A stretch of DNA of 52,053 bases from CAZJQD01 sp964548165 [NCBI: uncultured bacterium] (GCA_964548165.1 CAZJQD010000026.1:1-52053); one strand, 5' to 3'; shown: positions 9,355-19,199, counted from the stretch's first letter. A program made the numbers and translations. Notes: generated from the sequence alone by a model not told the origin.

Positions 9355-9785
9355 GGCGCCAGGCCCGCCAGGTCGCCTTCCAGCTGGCGTACGCCGCGGA
9401 TTCGCGGCGAGCCGACTTCCTCGAGTCGCCGGCAGGGGCCGTAGAGGATTTCTTCGAGGTTCACGGGCGGCCGGACGTCGAGACCGTGGCGTTCGCCCGT
9501 CACCTCTTTTCCTGCATCATCGGGGAGTGGGATCGCCTGGATGCGGCCATCTCCGGCGCGGGCTCTCGCTGGAAGCTGGACCGCATGGGCCGCGTCGAGA
9601 AGGCCATCATGCGCGTTGCCGTCGCCGAGATGCTCTTTCCCGACCATAACGGCGAGGTGACGCCGACCGAGATCGTCATTGACGAAGCGGTCGAATTAGC
9701 CAAGATTTTCGCGACGGAGGAGGCTCCTGCCTTCGTCAATGGAGTCCTGGATGCGATCGCGGCGGAATGCCGGGCCGCATCGTGA
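9351..9785 (+). CDS. nusB: Transcription antitermination factor NusB
   Basis: 144 aa, all-helical RNA-binding protein that acts with NusE/S10 on boxA for rRNA antitermination. It starts VRRQARQVAFQLAYAAD, close to the family R-x-x-A-R-x-x-A-L-Q-x-L-Y pattern. Conserved later parts include WKLDRMGRVEKAIMRVAVAEM, TEIVIDEAVELAKIF and APAFVNGVLDAI. GTG at 9351 overlaps the ribH stop by 4 bp. ribH-nusB linkage is common in bacteria and supports both calls. Last gene of the hemB-rib run; the MITE lies 80 bp downstream. Confidence 0.94.
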   Translation: MRRQARQVAFQLAYAADSRRADFLESPAGAVEDFFEVHGRPDVETVAFARHLFSCIIGEWDRLDAAISGAGSRWKLDRMGRVEKAIMRVAVAEMLFPDHNGEVTPTEIVIDEAVELAKIFATEEAPAFVNGVLDAIAAECRAAS

Positions 9786-9856
9786 TCGTCGCGTCGTGTC
9801 GCATCACCCGATGACCGTTCGCCCGAGGAGGCGTTGATGTTCGAGACGGAAGCTGT

Positions 9857-9864
9857 CGTGTCGA
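9857..9864 (+). repeat. Left copy of 8-bp target-site duplication
   Basis: CGTGTCGA immediately left of the element at 9865-9995. The identical octamer is at 9996-10003 on the other side. The next base (G) is also shared, so the duplication could be read as 9 bp. Confidence 0.75.
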
Positions 9865-9995
9865 GTAACTACTCAGGTCGGTCATAAGTTATGTGTTTTC
9901 GAGTGAAAGCGATGGGGGGAGTCCGAGGGGGGAGCTGTTCGCGCGCCCCCATCGGCGACTGGCCCGGCTTTGCCGGGGCGGTCGTGAGTAGTAAC
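9865..9995. mobile_element. 131-bp MITE with IS66-like termini
   Basis: The left end is GTAACTACTCA (9865-9875); the right end TGAGTAGTAAC (9985-9995) is its inverted complement with one mismatch, and weaker matching continues inward. The flanks are a perfect 8-bp direct repeat. A GTAA terminus with 8-bp duplications is the known hallmark of the IS66 family. There is no transposase, so it is a nonautonomous element. Internal stems are CGATGGGGG (9910-9918) with CCCCCATCG (9946-9954), and CCCGGC-TTT-GCCGGG (9963-9977). It is inserted between nusB and the TPR gene. Family assignment rests on the ends and duplication length only. Confidence 0.75.
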
Positions 9996-10003
9996 CGTGT
10001 CGA
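9996..10003 (+). repeat. Right copy of 8-bp target-site duplication
   Basis: CGTGTCGA, matching 9857-9864. Its last two bases begin the GAGG (10002-10005) that probably serves as ribosome-binding site for the TPR gene, so the insertion duplicated part of this signal and placed the MITE just upstream of it. Confidence 0.75.
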
Positions 10004-10012
10004 GGTGATGTC

Positions 10013-12076
10013 CTGAGCGCGGCTCGCCGCGAACGCGGGGCGGTCCGTCCCTCGCGCATCAAGCCCTCGCATGTTGCCGCCCTCGTTGTTCTGCTCCTCG
10101 TGGCCGGCGCCGGATTCCTTGCCGTCCGCTGGGTTATGAAGAACCAGCCCGCCGCCGGTACCGCGGCTCCCTCGGCGACGGTCGATCGCCTCCGCGCGCT
10201 GGTTCCGGACCAACTCGTGCAGGCGCTCTCGTCGGCGACGACTCCGGCCGGCGCGGGACCCGATCAGCCCCGCCCGCCCTCGTTCGCGGCGCTGGAGGGA
10301 ACGACGGGCGGGAGCGACGCCATCGGGTTGCCCCCCGAACCCGCCGTCGCCGGTCTTTCCGTCCAGACCCGCGATACGCTCCGCCTGCGGTACAACCTGG
10401 GGCTCCTGAAGTGGCACCAGGGGGACACGAGCGGCGCGCTGGCTGCTTTCGAATCGGTGCTGGAGATCGATCCCCAGGGGCAGTACGGAACGCGCGCGTT
10501 CCTCCAGATGGGACTCATTCACCACGCGCGGCGCGATTACCCCGCGGCCATCACGCAGTTCCAGAAGGCGGCGACGCTCGACCGCAGCGATCCCCTCGCC
10601 GCGCATAATCTCGGCCTCGCGCTCCTTCGCGCCGGGCGAACGGAGGAGGCGCTCGTTGAACTCGAGCGCGCCGCCAAGCTCGACGGCGCGAACGCGGGAA
10701 TCCTCATGAACCTCGGGAACGCACACCTGGCAGCCGGGCGGAACGAACCCGCGATCGCGGCCTACCGCGGCGCGATCCAGAACGACCCGTCCCGCGCCGA
10801 CGCGCGGTTCAATCTCGGTCTCGTCCTCTACAAGACCGGAGACTTCGCGGGCGCCCAGCAGGAGTTCGCGGCGGCCGCATCGGCGCTTGGCGGCGAGGTG
10901 CAGGCGCGGGCCGCGGCGTGGCAGGGAATGGCCGCCTACCAGCGAGGCTTCTTCGACGAGGCGGCGCGCGCGTTCAACCGCGCGGCGACGGGCTCAGGCG
11001 CAGCCTCGGCCTACCGGTTCAACGAGGCCGTCGCGCTCGCCCGATCGGGGCTCCGCGCGGACGCCGCGCGCGCCTACCGGGCCGCCCTCGCCTCCGCGCC
11101 CCGTGACGCCGTCTCCTGGTTTGGCCTGGGAGGCGTTCTCTACCTGGATGGCCAGGCCGCCGAGGCGCTGGCCGCCTACAACCAGGGCCTGGCCGTCGAC
11201 AGCAGCGCTTCCAACGCGCTCTTCACCAGCGGGTTCATTCTCTACGAGCGCGGGGAGATCGCGGAGGCCATCCGGCGCTTCGAGCGGGTCATTGCCCTCG
11301 GGGGACCGGAAGCCCCGCGCGCCCAGGTCAACCTGGGGCTCTGCCTGGAGGCCCAGGGAAAGCTGGCGGAGGCCGCCGCCGCCTACGCCAAGGGCGATCC
11401 CGGCGACGCTCGGACGCACTACAACCTGGGGCTCGTGCGCCGCCGGCTGGACAACCACGCAGGGGCCGTGGAAGCCTTTCAGAAGGCCGTCCAGCTCAAG
11501 CCCGAGAGCTCGCTGTACCAGTCGGCCCTCGCCGATGCCTACCTCGAGGCCGGCCGCCCCGATGCGGCATTGGCCGCTTACCAGAAGGCCCTGGCAACGT
11601 CCGGTCGCGAGGATTTTGAATTGCTGATCCGCCTGGCCGCGTTGGCCACGCGCCTGGAACGCGACGACGAAGCTTCCGGCTATATCAACAGGGCGCTGAC
11701 CGCCGCGAATTCCGGCCCCGAGAAGGCCCGGGCGTTCCTCGCCGAGGGCGTCTGGTTCGATAAGAAGGGGGACATGGCCGCGGCGTTGACGTCCTTCCGC
11801 CGCGCGGCGGGCGAGGATCGCTCGAACGCGGACGTGTACTACAACCTGGGCGTGGTCCTGCACCGCGTGCAATCCTGGGACGAGGCCGTGGACGCGCTCC
11901 GCACCGCGATCCGACTCAAGCCGGAGAATGCCCCGGCCTGGACCCAGCTCGGGAACATCTTTGCCGCGCGCGGTCTCCGGGACGAGGCGGCCCGGGCGTA
12001 TGCCCAGGCCGTGCGCATCGATTCGGCCGCCGTCACGGCCACCTTCAATCTCCAGGAGCTCAACGCGGGGCGTTGA
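10013..12076 (+). CDS. Membrane-anchored tetratricopeptide (TPR) repeat protein
   Basis: 687 aa if started at CTG 10013. A basic N-terminus is followed by one membrane helix (HVAALVVLLLVAGAGFLAV), a linker, then TPR units from about residue 125 to the end (repeated patterns like LGLLKWHQGDTSGALAAF and YYNLGVVLHRVQSWDEAV). The first GTG (10100) would cut the membrane helix. The only earlier in-frame start-like codon after the stop at 9992 is CTG 10013, which has GAGG 7 nt upstream and coding-like third positions after it. It likely scaffolds protein complexes at the membrane; partners are unknown. Its stop is followed closely by the deacetylase gene. Confidence 0.85.
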   Translation: MSAARRERGAVRPSRIKPSHVAALVVLLLVAGAGFLAVRWVMKNQPAAGTAAPSATVDRLRALVPDQLVQALSSATTPAGAGPDQPRPPSFAALEGTTGGSDAIGLPPEPAVAGLSVQTRDTLRLRYNLGLLKWHQGDTSGALAAFESVLEIDPQGQYGTRAFLQMGLIHHARRDYPAAITQFQKAATLDRSDPLAAHNLGLALLRAGRTEEALVELERAAKLDGANAGILMNLGNAHLAAGRNEPAIAAYRGAIQNDPSRADARFNLGLVLYKTGDFAGAQQEFAAAASALGGEVQARAAAWQGMAAYQRGFFDEAARAFNRAATGSGAASAYRFNEAVALARSGLRADAARAYRAALASAPRDAVSWFGLGGVLYLDGQAAEALAAYNQGLAVDSSASNALFTSGFILYERGEIAEAIRRFERVIALGGPEAPRAQVNLGLCLEAQGKLAEAAAAYAKGDPGDARTHYNLGLVRRRLDNHAGAVEAFQKAVQLKPESSLYQSALADAYLEAGRPDAALAAYQKALATSGREDFELLIRLAALATRLERDDEASGYINRALTAANSGPEKARAFLAEGVWFDKKGDMAAALTSFRRAAGEDRSNADVYYNLGVVLHRVQSWDEAVDALRTAIRLKPENAPAWTQLGNIFAARGLRDEAARAYAQAVRIDSAAVTATFNLQELNAGR

Positions 12077-12123
12077 CCGCTCTAAGCAACTCCATGGATC
12101 CGGCCGATGAGAGGATGAGCCCC

Positions 12124-12864
12124 ATGATCGCGTTTCGTGCTCTTCACCGGATCGGGATGATCCGCCCTGCCTTTGGCCTTCTCCTGGCCCTGTCCTTGGT
12201 CCCCGCATCGATGCCCACGAGGGCGACCGCGGAGATGAGGATGCCGACCGATGTCCGCGTGGCGTGGAGTGGGCCATCGGAGCGTCCGCGCGTGGCCCTC
12301 ACCTTCGACGACGGGCCCAATCCATCCGCCACGGGCGCCGTGCTCGACCTCCTGCGCGAGTGCGGTGCGAAGGGCACGTTCTTTCTCGTCGGGCAGAGGC
12401 TCGAGGGCGGCGGCGAGGCCGCAGGCGCGCTGGTGAGGCGCATGCGCGACGAGGGGCACGAGATCGGCAATCACAGCTGGTCTCATCCCAACATCAGTCG
12501 ACTCTCGCACGCCGAGATCCGGCGGCAGATCGAGCGGACGCAGGTTGCGATCGACCGGGTTGCCGGGGTGCGCCCCACGCTCTTTCGCCCGCCCGGAGGC
12601 GCGCTCGACTTCGCGGCGGTGAGGTCCCTGGCGGGCACGGAAATTCGCGACGTGGTGATGTGGTCGGTGGATCCCTCGGACTGGGCCCGGCCGGGACGCG
12701 ATCGCATCTGGCGCCGCGTGGCCGATGCAGTCCAGCCCGGCTCGATCATCCTCCTGCACGACACCCACGGCGAGACCCTCAACGCGCTCCCCTTGCTCCT
12801 CGATCTTCTCCAGGCGCGCGGTTACGAACTGGTCACAGTGAGCGAACTTCTCCACGCGGAGTAA
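12124..12864 (+). CDS. Exported polysaccharide deacetylase (NodB/CE4 family)
   Basis: 246 aa. It removes acetyl groups from amino sugars in peptidoglycan, chitin-like or exopolysaccharide chains. All five NodB motifs are visible: TFDDGPNP, NHSWSHP (metal His pair), RPPGGALD, WSVDPSDW and LLHDTHGET. The signal peptide is RALHRIGMIRPAFGLLLALS with cleavage near TRATA. ATG 12124 is chosen because GAGAGG lies about 8 nt upstream; in-frame alternatives are TTG 12073 (overlapping the TPR stop), ATG 12094 and ATG 12115. An 18-bp hairpin follows the stop. Confidence 0.92.
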   Translation: MIAFRALHRIGMIRPAFGLLLALSLVPASMPTRATAEMRMPTDVRVAWSGPSERPRVALTFDDGPNPSATGAVLDLLRECGAKGTFFLVGQRLEGGGEAAGALVRRMRDEGHEIGNHSWSHPNISRLSHAEIRRQIERTQVAIDRVAGVRPTLFRPPGGALDFAAVRSLAGTEIRDVVMWSVDPSDWARPGRDRIWRRVADAVQPGSIILLHDTHGETLNALPLLLDLLQARGYELVTVSELLHAE

Positions 12865-12870
12865 TGCCAG

Positions 12871-12918
12871 TTTCACCGCTTTCACGCGCTCTGTGGATAT
12901 CGCGTGAAAGTGGTGAAA
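12871..12918 (+). terminator. 18-bp stem-loop after the deacetylase gene
   Basis: Arms 12871-12888 and 12901-12918 are complementary over 18 bp with one G-U pair and a 12-nt loop. It starts 6 bases after the stop codon. There is no T-tract on either side, so it is either a hairpin that protects the mRNA 3' end or an atypical terminator. The loop contains TGTGGATAT, one base off a DnaA box. Confidence 0.5.
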
Positions 12919-12964
12919 GCGGGGCCTTGTACCCGCAACTCGTATAAATTCATACAGAAATGCC

Positions 12965-13006
12965 CCTTGCTTGCCCTTGATGGGCAAGGAACAATCTTTA
13001 GCAAGG
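12965..13006 (+). promoter_or_regulatory. Structured leader before the response regulator gene
   Basis: CTTGCCC (12970-12976) pairs with GGGCAAG (12982-12988). CCTTGC (12965-12970) can instead pair with GCAAGG (13001-13006), which overlaps the AAGGTGGA ribosome-binding region of the gene at 13023. The two stems share base 12970 but otherwise nest. AT-rich TATAAA (12943-12948) upstream may be a -10, without a good -35. Confidence 0.35.
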
Positions 13007-13022
13007 TGGAAACTCGTACACA

Positions 13023-13505
13023 ATGACGGCGCTCGACAAGCCCAAAAGGGTTGTCCTGGCCGAGGACGACAGCGACATGCGCGACATCCTGGGGTTCTGG
13101 CTCCAGGGCGAAGGCTACGATGTCGTCACGGTCGCCAACGGCTGGGAAGCCATCGTGGCCTCCAAGGAGCATCAGCCCGACGCCGTTGTGCTCGACCTCC
13201 TGATGCCGGGCGTGGACGGCTTCCAGGCCTGCCGCTACATCCGCCACGATCCCCAGCTCACGAACCTCCCGGTCATCATGTTCTCGGCCGTCTTCATCGA
13301 CCACGAGGAGCGCCAGCTGGGTTACGACGTGGGCGCCGACGAGTTCGTGGCCAAGACGAGCGGGTTTAATTCCCTGCTGGCCGCGATCGATCGCGTGACG
13401 CGCGCGCGCGCCACCGTGGGCCAGAGGACGATCAACGAGGAACAGGCCGCGCTGGTGCGCGCCGAGATCGAGGCCGTCGCCGCGCGGCACGGGACGGTCT
13501 CCTAG
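13023..13505 (+). CDS. Single-domain response regulator (CheY-like receiver)
   Basis: 160 aa. The receiver fold is complete: acidic pocket AEDDSD (14-19), phosphoacceptor Asp58 in VVLDLLMPG, the switch Ser in IMFSAVF and conserved Lys in FVAKTS. There is no output domain; a C-terminal tail of about 35 residues is predicted helical. The cognate kinase is not in the window. It probably acts by protein-protein contact. The gene has its own leader and stands alone; the next gene is convergent. Confidence 0.92.
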   Translation: MTALDKPKRVVLAEDDSDMRDILGFWLQGEGYDVVTVANGWEAIVASKEHQPDAVVLDLLMPGVDGFQACRYIRHDPQLTNLPVIMFSAVFIDHEERQLGYDVGADEFVAKTSGFNSLLAAIDRVTRARATVGQRTINEEQAALVRAEIEAVAARHGTVS

Positions 13506-13512
13506 CCTCGAC

Positions 13513-14094
13513 TCAGCCGGTCGGCTCCCCGCGCTTCTTGCGCTCCCACATGTCGATGGCCTGCTTCATCATCGGCGCCTGCGCCGCGTTCGGGCGGAGC
13601 CGCAGGTAGAGCTGGTAGGCGGGACCGGCAATCATGAAATCCTGGTGCTGCATGAAGGCGTCGCGGGCAATCGTGCGGACCGCCTCGATCTCGGCGTCGG
13701 TCTTGAGAAGTCGCTCTGCGGCTTGTCCCTGCCCCGCACCTTCCAGGGCCGTGGCGCGGAATGCCGTGAGCTCGGGCGCGTCGATGCCCTCGGCGGCCGC
13801 CTCCAGGAAGGGGACCGCGCCGGCGTAATCGCCGGACCTGAGAGCCAGCAACCCGGCTACCGCCTGGGACTCGGAGGCGGTGAGCGCCTGGCCCGGCGCG
13901 GCGCCGGGGGCCCCATTCGGTTCGCCTCCAGTAGTCATGGCTCCGGACGCGGCGGCTGGAGAGGGGCGCGCGGGCGCCGCCGTCATGGCCGCCTGCACCG
14001 TCTCCACGCGCGACTCGGAACGACCCGAACGGTAGCCGATGAGCGTGCCGGCGGCGAAGGCGAGGGCAACCACGATGACGATACGCGGATTCAT
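13513..14094 (-). CDS. Membrane-anchored protein with TPR-like C-terminus
   Basis: 193 aa. The N-terminus MNPRIVIVVALAFAAGTLIGY is one membrane helix, followed by a Pro/Ala/Gly-rich linker and a helical region with TPR character (LLALRSGDYAGAVPFLEAAAEG). The ATG at 14094 is 10 bp after the ccmF stop; a longer open frame overlaps ccmF and was not used. Its position and TPR-like domain suggest the role CcmH/CycH-type TPR subunits play beside CcmF, but no CcmH CxxC motif is present. This role is inference. Confidence 0.7.
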   Translation of the reverse strand: MNPRIVIVVALAFAAGTLIGYRSGRSESRVETVQAAMTAAPARPSPAAASGAMTTGGEPNGAPGAAPGQALTASESQAVAGLLALRSGDYAGAVPFLEAAAEGIDAPELTAFRATALEGAGQGQAAERLLKTDAEIEAVRTIARDAFMQHQDFMIAGPAYQLYLRLRPNAAQAPMMKQAIDMWERKKRGEPTG

Positions 14095-14104
14095 GACGTT
14101 CCCA

Positions 14105-16222
<2,118 letters not shown>

Positions 16223-16275
16223 GAAGGCAAAGTCGACATGCGAGGTGCGATTATACCCGGCGCCATGACTGTTGT

Positions 16276-16321
16276 CAGGCGCCGGGTCTTGATTCCGGCG
16301 CCCTGGTAGGAGCGGCGCCTG
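16276..16321 (+). promoter_or_regulatory. Alternative hairpins upstream of ctaA
   Basis: GGCGCCGG (16278-16285) pairs with CCGGCGCC (16295-16302) as a perfect 8-bp stem. CAGGCGCC (16276-16283) can instead pair with GGCGCCTG (16314-16321). The two folds are mutually exclusive and lie 36-80 bp before the ctaA start. No confident promoter was identified, so whether this is transcribed leader is unknown. Confidence 0.4.
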
Positions 16322-16356
16322 GTTTATGGTATCCTCCCGTCACGGAGAACGCCCCG

Positions 16357-17373
16357 ATGAAGACCGATCCCGAGCTCGTTGTCGTGCCTGCCGGCCGCCG
16401 CCGGTTCGCGATCTTTCTCTCCGCGGCGACCCTCTACCTGATCTTCGCCGGCGGCCTCGTGACCAGCATGGGAGCCGGGCTCTCCGTGCCCGACTGGCCG
16501 CTCTCGTTCGGGACGCTCTTTCCGGAGATGACGGGCGGCGTCTTCTACGAGCACGGTCATCGGCTGATCGCCTCCTTCGTCGGGCTCTGCACCCTGGTCC
16601 TGGCCGCCTGGCTCGCCTTCGCCGAGCCTCGCCGGTGGGTGCGCATCCTCGGCTACTGGGGCCTGGCCGCGGTCTCGCTCCAGGGACTCCTTGGAGGCCT
16701 GACCGTCCTCCTGATGCTGCCCCCGATGGTCTCCATCCTGCACGGCATCCTCGCGCAGTCGTTCTTCGTGCTCACGATCGTGATGGCCTACACCCAGTCG
16801 CGGGAACGCCATGCGCGAGTTCTCGCCGAGGGACTGGATGCCAGCCCGCTCGACGACCTGGGCCGACGATCACTGTTCGTGTTCTTCCTCGTGTTCCTCC
16901 AGCTCGTCATCGCGGCGGTCATGAGGCATACGAGTTCCGGGCTCGCGATCCCCGATTTCCCCCTGATGGGTGGCGAAATTGTTCCCTTGTTCAACGAGAC
17001 GATGCTCGCGACGATCAATGCCTGGCGCGAAGCTCGCCACTATGCGCCCGTGACCGTCGACCAGGTGCTCGTGCATTTCCTGCATCGGCTCCTTGCCGTC
17101 GTGATCCTCGTTGCCAGCATTGCCGTGTTACCGGCGGCGAAGCGACGAGCGGATCGACCCGACCTGAGAAAAACGGGGCTTGTACTCCACGTGCTCATCC
17201 TCGTTCAGATACTGCTCGGCGCCGTCTCCGTCTGGATGGAGAAGCAACCGCACGTCACGAGCCTGCACGTGGTCACCGGCGCGGCCGTCCTGGGATGCGC
17301 CGTCCTGCTCGTTCTCAGGGCCCTGCCGGCGCGGGGCGGGCGGCTCCTGGGCGCGGTGGAGTTGCCGGAGTGA
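16357..17373 (+). CDS. ctaA: Heme A synthase (CtaA/Cox15)
   Basis: 338 aa, eight membrane helices in two four-helix halves. It oxidises the C8 methyl of heme O to make heme A for aa3-type oxidases. Heme-ligand histidines are visible at FYEHGHRLIAS, SILHGILAQ, HFLHRLLAV and TSLHVVTGAAV. The periplasmic GAGLSVPDWPL and SGLAIPDFPL repeats of the two halves are characteristic. CGGAGA precedes the ATG by about 9 nt. Its stop overlaps ctaB in GTGA. Its presence implies a heme A oxidase, whose subunits are not in this window. Confidence 0.95.
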   Translation: MKTDPELVVVPAGRRRFAIFLSAATLYLIFAGGLVTSMGAGLSVPDWPLSFGTLFPEMTGGVFYEHGHRLIASFVGLCTLVLAAWLAFAEPRRWVRILGYWGLAAVSLQGLLGGLTVLLMLPPMVSILHGILAQSFFVLTIVMAYTQSRERHARVLAEGLDASPLDDLGRRSLFVFFLVFLQLVIAAVMRHTSSGLAIPDFPLMGGEIVPLFNETMLATINAWREARHYAPVTVDQVLVHFLHRLLAVVILVASIAVLPAAKRRADRPDLRKTGLVLHVLILVQILLGAVSVWMEKQPHVTSLHVVTGAAVLGCAVLLVLRALPARGGRLLGAVELPE

Positions 17374-18230
17374 GCGTCCTGGCGCGGGCGTGGTGGGACC
17401 TGGCGAAGCCTCGCCTCCTGCTCATGGTGCTGGTCACGACCACGCTCGGCTACTGGCTTGCAGGCGCTCCGGATGGATCGCTCTTTCGCCTCCTCTGTCT
17501 CCTCGTGGGTACCGGGCTGGCGGGCGCCGGGGCGAGTGCGCTGAACCAGTACCTGGAGAGAGATGTCGATGCGCGGATGACGCGCACCGCCGGCCGTCCG
17601 CTTGTCGTCGGGTCCCTGGATCCCCTGACCGTTCTCATGGCGGGAGCGCTCGCGATCCTGGGAGGCGTCCTCCTCCTCGTCGAGTTCGTCAACCTCGCGG
17701 CGGCCTTCGTCGTCCTCCTGACGGCGTTTCTCTACGTGCTGGTGTACACGCCCCTGAAGAAGCATAGCTGGTGGAACACCTCGGTGGGCGCCATCCCCGG
17801 CGCTCTTCCACCGGTGGCGGGATGGGTCGCGGCGACGGGCGATGCGCGTGCGGCCGGCGCGTGGTTTCTCTTTGCCCTCCTGTGGGCCTGGCAGCATCCG
17901 CACTTCTACGCGATCGCCTGGCTCTATCGCGACGATTACGCCGCGGGCGGTCTCCGGATGATCGGCGAGGGCGAGGGTGGGGGAAAGCGGATGACCCGGG
18001 GCGTACTGGCGACGCTTGGCGTGCTGCTCGGTGTCTCTTTTCTCCCCGCCTTCGTGGGGCTCACCGGGCGAGCGTATCCCGTGGCCGCGGCGCTCCTGGG
18101 CGCGCTCCTGGCGGTCGCCGCCGTCCGGCTGGCCAGAGCGCCCTCGCGCGAGACGGCGCGAGCCGTGTTCGGGGCGTCGCTCGTGTACCTCCCTTTGCTG
18201 CTTCTCGCGCTCGCCGCCGATCGCGGCTGA
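17370..18230 (+). CDS. ctaB: Protoheme IX farnesyltransferase (heme O synthase)
   Basis: 286 aa, UbiA-type prenyltransferase with about nine membrane helices. It adds a farnesyl group to heme b to give heme O, the substrate of CtaA. The first aspartate-rich motif is NQYLERDVDARM, with Glu at the first acidic position; TAGRPL follows. The YTPLKKHSWWNTSVGAIPGALPP loop and WQHPHFYAIAWLYRDDY second motif are intact. GTG at 17370 overlaps the ctaA stop, with GGTGGAG 8 nt upstream. Confidence 0.95.
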   Translation: MSVLARAWWDLAKPRLLLMVLVTTTLGYWLAGAPDGSLFRLLCLLVGTGLAGAGASALNQYLERDVDARMTRTAGRPLVVGSLDPLTVLMAGALAILGGVLLLVEFVNLAAAFVVLLTAFLYVLVYTPLKKHSWWNTSVGAIPGALPPVAGWVAATGDARAAGAWFLFALLWAWQHPHFYAIAWLYRDDYAAGGLRMIGEGEGGGKRMTRGVLATLGVLLGVSFLPAFVGLTGRAYPVAAALLGALLAVAAVRLARAPSRETARAVFGASLVYLPLLLLALAADRG

Positions 18231-18236
18231 GCGCGC

Positions 18237-18662
18237 GTGCCGCCTCTTCATCTCCCCTCGCTCAACGCGGCCCTGAACGCCTGTGCCGCGCTTTGCCTCC
18301 TTCTCGGTTGGCGAGCCATCCGCAGGGGACGGTCCGAGGAACCAAACCGCCGCACGCACCGCGCCTGGATGCTTGGGGCCCTGGCGTCCTCGTCCTGCTT
18401 CCTGGTCAGCTATCTTTACTATCATCTGAACTATCCGCCGGTCCGCTATGCCGGGCCGATGCGCCCCCTGTATCTCCTGCTCCTTTTTTCCCATGTCGTC
18501 CTGGCGGCCGGCATGGCACCGTTCATCCTGCGCGTTGCCTGGTTGGCGCTGAGCGGCCAGTACGAGGCTCATGCCCGCCTCGCGCGCCGGGTTATCCCCG
18601 TCTGGCTGTACGTCTCGGTCACCGGGATCGCCGTCTACGCGCTCCTGTACCACCTTTCCTGA
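18237..18662 (+). CDS. DUF420 membrane protein, probable oxidase assembly factor
   Basis: 141 aa, four membrane helices. DUF420 proteins (YozB/CtaM group in Firmicutes) are needed for heme-copper oxidase maturation. Family features seen are H-R-A-W-M-L-G-A, SYLYYHLNY, the LLFSHVVLAAGMAPFILRV helix and a final V-W-L-Y-V-S-V-T-G. Several conserved histidines could bind heme or copper. GTG at 18237 is 6 bp after ctaB, so it is the third gene of a ctaA-ctaB-DUF420 operon. Confidence 0.88.
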   Translation: MPPLHLPSLNAALNACAALCLLLGWRAIRRGRSEEPNRRTHRAWMLGALASSSCFLVSYLYYHLNYPPVRYAGPMRPLYLLLLFSHVVLAAGMAPFILRVAWLALSGQYEAHARLARRVIPVWLYVSVTGIAVYALLYHLS

Positions 18663-18733
18663 GGCTACCGGCCGATCGCGGCCGATAGGGCGCCGGGTTG
18701 ATGGGAAGCCGTTGAAAGCCTCAAAGTGATCCG

Positions 18734-18762
18734 TTGAAATCGCGGCTGGCCTTGGCTAGTAT
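18734..18762 (+). promoter_or_regulatory. fdxA: Sigma-70-type promoter of fdxA
   Basis: TTGAAA (18734-18739) and TAGTAT (18757-18762) with a 17-bp spacer. The predicted start of transcription is near 18769, leaving a leader of about 50 nt. It makes fdxA a monocistronic unit separate from the cta genes. Confidence 0.75.
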
Positions 18763-18819
18763 TCCCCCCGTCCGGTGCGCGTTGGCCGGGCAAGACCAGT
18801 ACCGTTCAAGGAGACATTC

Positions 18820-19131
18820 ATGGCCTACGTCGTTACCGAAAATTGCCACATGTGCAAGTTCACCGATTGCGTCACCGTCTGCCCCGTCAACTGCTTCTAC
18901 GGCGACGACGAGTGTCTCTACATCCACCCGGACGAGTGCGTGGACTGCAATGCGTGCGTGCCGGAGTGCCCGGTGCAGGCCATCTTTGCCGAGGCAGACG
19001 TCCCCGAGCAGTGGTCGAACTGGACCCAGATCAACCGCGACAAGTGCGCGTCCGGCGAGCTTCGCAACGTCACCGCCAAGGAAGACCCTCTTCCGACCGC
19101 GGCCGAGAAGCGCGCCAAGCTCGGGCTCTAA
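18820..19131 (+). CDS. fdxA: 7Fe ferredoxin ([3Fe-4S][4Fe-4S])
   Basis: 103 aa, soluble low-potential electron carrier. Cysteine spacing matches Azotobacter FdI shifted by one: C9, C17 and C50 for the 3Fe cluster, C21, C40, C43 and C46 for the 4Fe cluster, with extra C12 and C25. The N-terminus MAYVVTENCHMCKFTDCV is standard. AAGGAGA lies 5-6 nt before the ATG. It has its own promoter and a strong terminator. Its nearness to a complex I operon lacking the NADH module makes it a candidate electron donor, which is inference. Confidence 0.96.
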   Translation: MAYVVTENCHMCKFTDCVTVCPVNCFYGDDECLYIHPDECVDCNACVPECPVQAIFAEADVPEQWSNWTQINRDKCASGELRNVTAKEDPLPTAAEKRAKLGL

Positions 19132-19168
19132 CCGCGCGGTGCTCGCCGCGTTCTGATCCGAGACTAAG

Positions 19169-19199
19169 AACCCGGGCGGATTCCCGCCCGGGTTTTTTT
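19169..19199 (+). terminator. Strong intrinsic terminator of fdxA
   Basis: Stem AACCCGGGCGG (19169-19179) with CCGCCCGGGTT (19184-19194), 4-nt loop, then a run of seven T (19193-19199). It lies 38 bp after the fdxA stop and next to the convergent ogt gene. The A residues before the stem are too few to make a good terminator for the opposite strand. Confidence 0.95.

Noticed and set aside
9891-10016. 41-codon ORF inside and past the MITE
   Set aside because: It spans the element's right end and target duplication, has no ribosome-binding site, and looks like a chance frame.
10400-12076. Periodic repeats suggesting a CRISPR or satellite array
   Set aside because: The periodicity is 34-codon TPR units in a protein; the nucleotide repeats are divergent and there is no repeat-spacer pattern.
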